Source: an uncultured Christensenellaceae bacterium (GTDB lineage: Bacteria; Bacillota; Clostridia; Christensenellales; Pumilibacteraceae). Taken from it: DNA of 14,223 nucleotides. The notes below the pieces were generated by a model. It saw nothing but the letters and a program-made list of their open reading frames with translations, was not told where the DNA came from and ran no database searches. The translations under genes and the position numbers were made by a program. This document shows positions 13,135 to 14,223 of the stretch, piece by piece. Location: contig CAJUQF010000047.1 in the NCBI GenBank assembly GCA_910588315.1, positions 1-14,223 on the forward strand. The letters are read 5' to 3'. Every line of letters begins with the position of its first letter. Within the stretch, counting starts at the first letter, position 1.

Positions 13135-14223
13135 ATGATATTGTTGAGACATGCGACCGTCGTAAACAGAGACGGTATGCAAGAAACGGACGTATTGATC
13201 GACGGCGGAGTTATAACGCTCGTTACGCCCAATATAGAGTGTTTCGGTGCGGAAGTTATTGATTGCGAAGGCAAGCTCGTATTTCCCGGTTTTATCGATA
13301 TGCACTGTCACTTGCGCGACCCCGGTCAAACGCACAAAGAAGATATCGAGAGCGGATCGCGCGCGGCGCTTGCGGGCGGATTTACTACGGTGTGCTGTAT
13401 GCCGAATACTTTGCCGCCGCTCGATAATCCCGCGATGATAGAGTACGTCAGACACAGATCCGAACGATACGGCAATGCGGATATTTATCCGGTAGGTTGT
13501 ATTACTTCGGGGAGCAAGGGCGAAACGCTTTGCGAGTTCGGCAAGATGAAGGAAGCGGGAGCCATAGCGGTATCCGACGACGGCGTGCCGGTATCAAGCG
13601 GCGGCGTAATGCTGAACGCGCTCAAGTATGCAAAGACGTTCGGTCTGCCGCTTTTATCGCACAGCGAGGATAAGAGCATATCGGGCAGCGGCGTAGTAAA
13701 TGCAGGCGATAACGCGACCGTAAGCGGCTTGCGCGGCATACCGCGTGCCGCGGAGAGCGCCGCGATAGCGCGCGACGTTTTGCTCGCCGAAGAGGCGGGG
13801 GCGGCTATCCATATCTGTCACGTTTCGACGGCGGAATCGGTGGATATCATTCGTAACGCCAAAAAGCGCGGAGTACGCGTTACATGCGAGACCTGCCCGC
13901 ACTATTTTGCGGCGACCGACGACGAGATACTGTCGTATAATACGAACGCAAAGATCAATCCGCCGCTCAGAACGTCGGACGACGTAGACGCGATAATAGA
14001 AGGCTTGACGGACGGCACGATCGATGTGATAGCGACAGACCACGCGCCGCACCATTTCGACGAAAAAAACGTAGAGTTCGACTATGCGCCGTTCGGCACG
14101 GTCGGGCTGGAAACGGCGTTTTCGCTCGCGTATACTAGGCTCGTGCTTTCCGATATGATAAAGCCGTCCGATCTTTGCAGGCTCATGAGTTACACGCCGT
14201 CGCGCATACTCGGTCTTACAGAT
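13135..14223 (+). CDS. pyrC: Dihydroorotase, 3' partial
   Basis: The frame starts at ATG 13135, 6 nt after AGGAG (13124-13128), and remains open to the last base, giving 363 residues. Family members are about 425, so roughly 60 are missing. It catalyses ring closure of N-carbamoyl-aspartate to dihydroorotate using bound zinc. Motifs of the class I (Bacillus/Aquifex-like) amidohydrolase: DMHCHLRDPG (H57, H59), MPNT (89-92), SDDG (D149), LLSHSED (H176), CHVST (H229), TCPHYF and ATDHAPH (D302). It lies 10 nt after the pyrB stop, so the two act in sequence in one operon. Amidohydrolase relatives such as allantoinase or dihydropyrimidinase are possible by fold, but the DPG motif and the pyrB neighbour make dihydroorotase very likely. 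Confidence 0.95.
   Translation, partial: MILLRHATVVNRDGMQETDVLIDGGVITLVTPNIECFGAEVIDCEGKLVFPGFIDMHCHLRDPGQTHKEDIESGSRAALAGGFTTVCCMPNTLPPLDNPAMIEYVRHRSERYGNADIYPVGCITSGSKGETLCEFGKMKEAGAIAVSDDGVPVSSGGVMLNALKYAKTFGLPLLSHSEDKSISGSGVVNAGDNATVSGLRGIPRAAESAAIARDVLLAEEAGAAIHICHVSTAESVDIIRNAKKRGVRVTCETCPHYFAATDDEILSYNTNAKINPPLRTSDDVDAIIEGLTDGTIDVIATDHAPHHFDEKNVEFDYAPFGTVGLETAFSLAYTRLVLSDMIKPSDLCRLMSYTPSRILGLTD

Noticed and set aside
1..14223. CRISPR array, tRNA, rRNA, insertion sequence, prophage or toxin-antitoxin genes
   Set aside because: Looked for and not seen. The only repeats are the intergenic elements reported above.

Overview
All recognisable genes in this window lie on the + strand. They suggest an anaerobic, low-oxygen member of the Bacillota (Clostridia-like, possibly an uncultured gut lineage). 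The reasons are a trimeric NAD/ferredoxin-linked [FeFe] hydrogenase, a Gram-positive yggS-sepF-lspA-rluD-pyr neighbourhood, AGGAG-type ribosome binding sites, and BspA-type leucine-rich surface proteins. The lineage is inferred from gene content and has not been tested by phylogeny.

Region 1 (1-2850) holds two surface proteins. The first is the C-terminal part of a beta-helix (pectin-lyase-fold-like) protein that enters from the left edge. The second is a secreted BspA-type leucine-rich-repeat protein with a signal peptide and a single C-terminal membrane anchor. A hairpin terminator closes the pair.

Region 2 (about 2850-7760) is a hydrogenase operon. A good sigma-70-type promoter leads into hydC (NuoE-like), hydB (NuoF-like) and hydA (catalytic [FeFe] subunit), and a strong intrinsic terminator follows. 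Together these make a complete HydABC-type complex, the class that couples NADH and reduced ferredoxin to H2. The HydE/F/G maturases are not in the window. The two gaps inside the operon (154 and 332 nt) are unusually long. Each begins, exactly 23 nt past the preceding stop codon, with a copy of the same modular, partly self-complementary repeat. This is the least explained signal in the window.

Region 3 (7760-8963) is one gene with its own promoter, encoding a membrane-anchored YkuE-like metallophosphoesterase.

Region 4 (9061 to the right edge) is a tightly packed operon: yggS, sepF, lspA, rluD, pyrB and pyrC (pyrC runs off the edge). It looks like a condensed form of the Bacillus ylm-divIVA-ileS-lspA-rluD-pyr region, with ylmG, ylmH, divIVA, ileS and pyrR missing. 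Cell division (SepF), lipoprotein maturation (LspA), 23S rRNA modification (RluD) and pyrimidine synthesis (PyrB, PyrC) would be read from one promoter in front of yggS. LspA carries an unusual basic N-terminal extension and a long, very acidic C-terminal tail.

Most of the window is ordinary housekeeping and energy metabolism. The candidates for something undescribed are the intra-operon repeat family and the extended LspA. No CRISPR array, tRNA, rRNA, insertion sequence or phage gene was seen.
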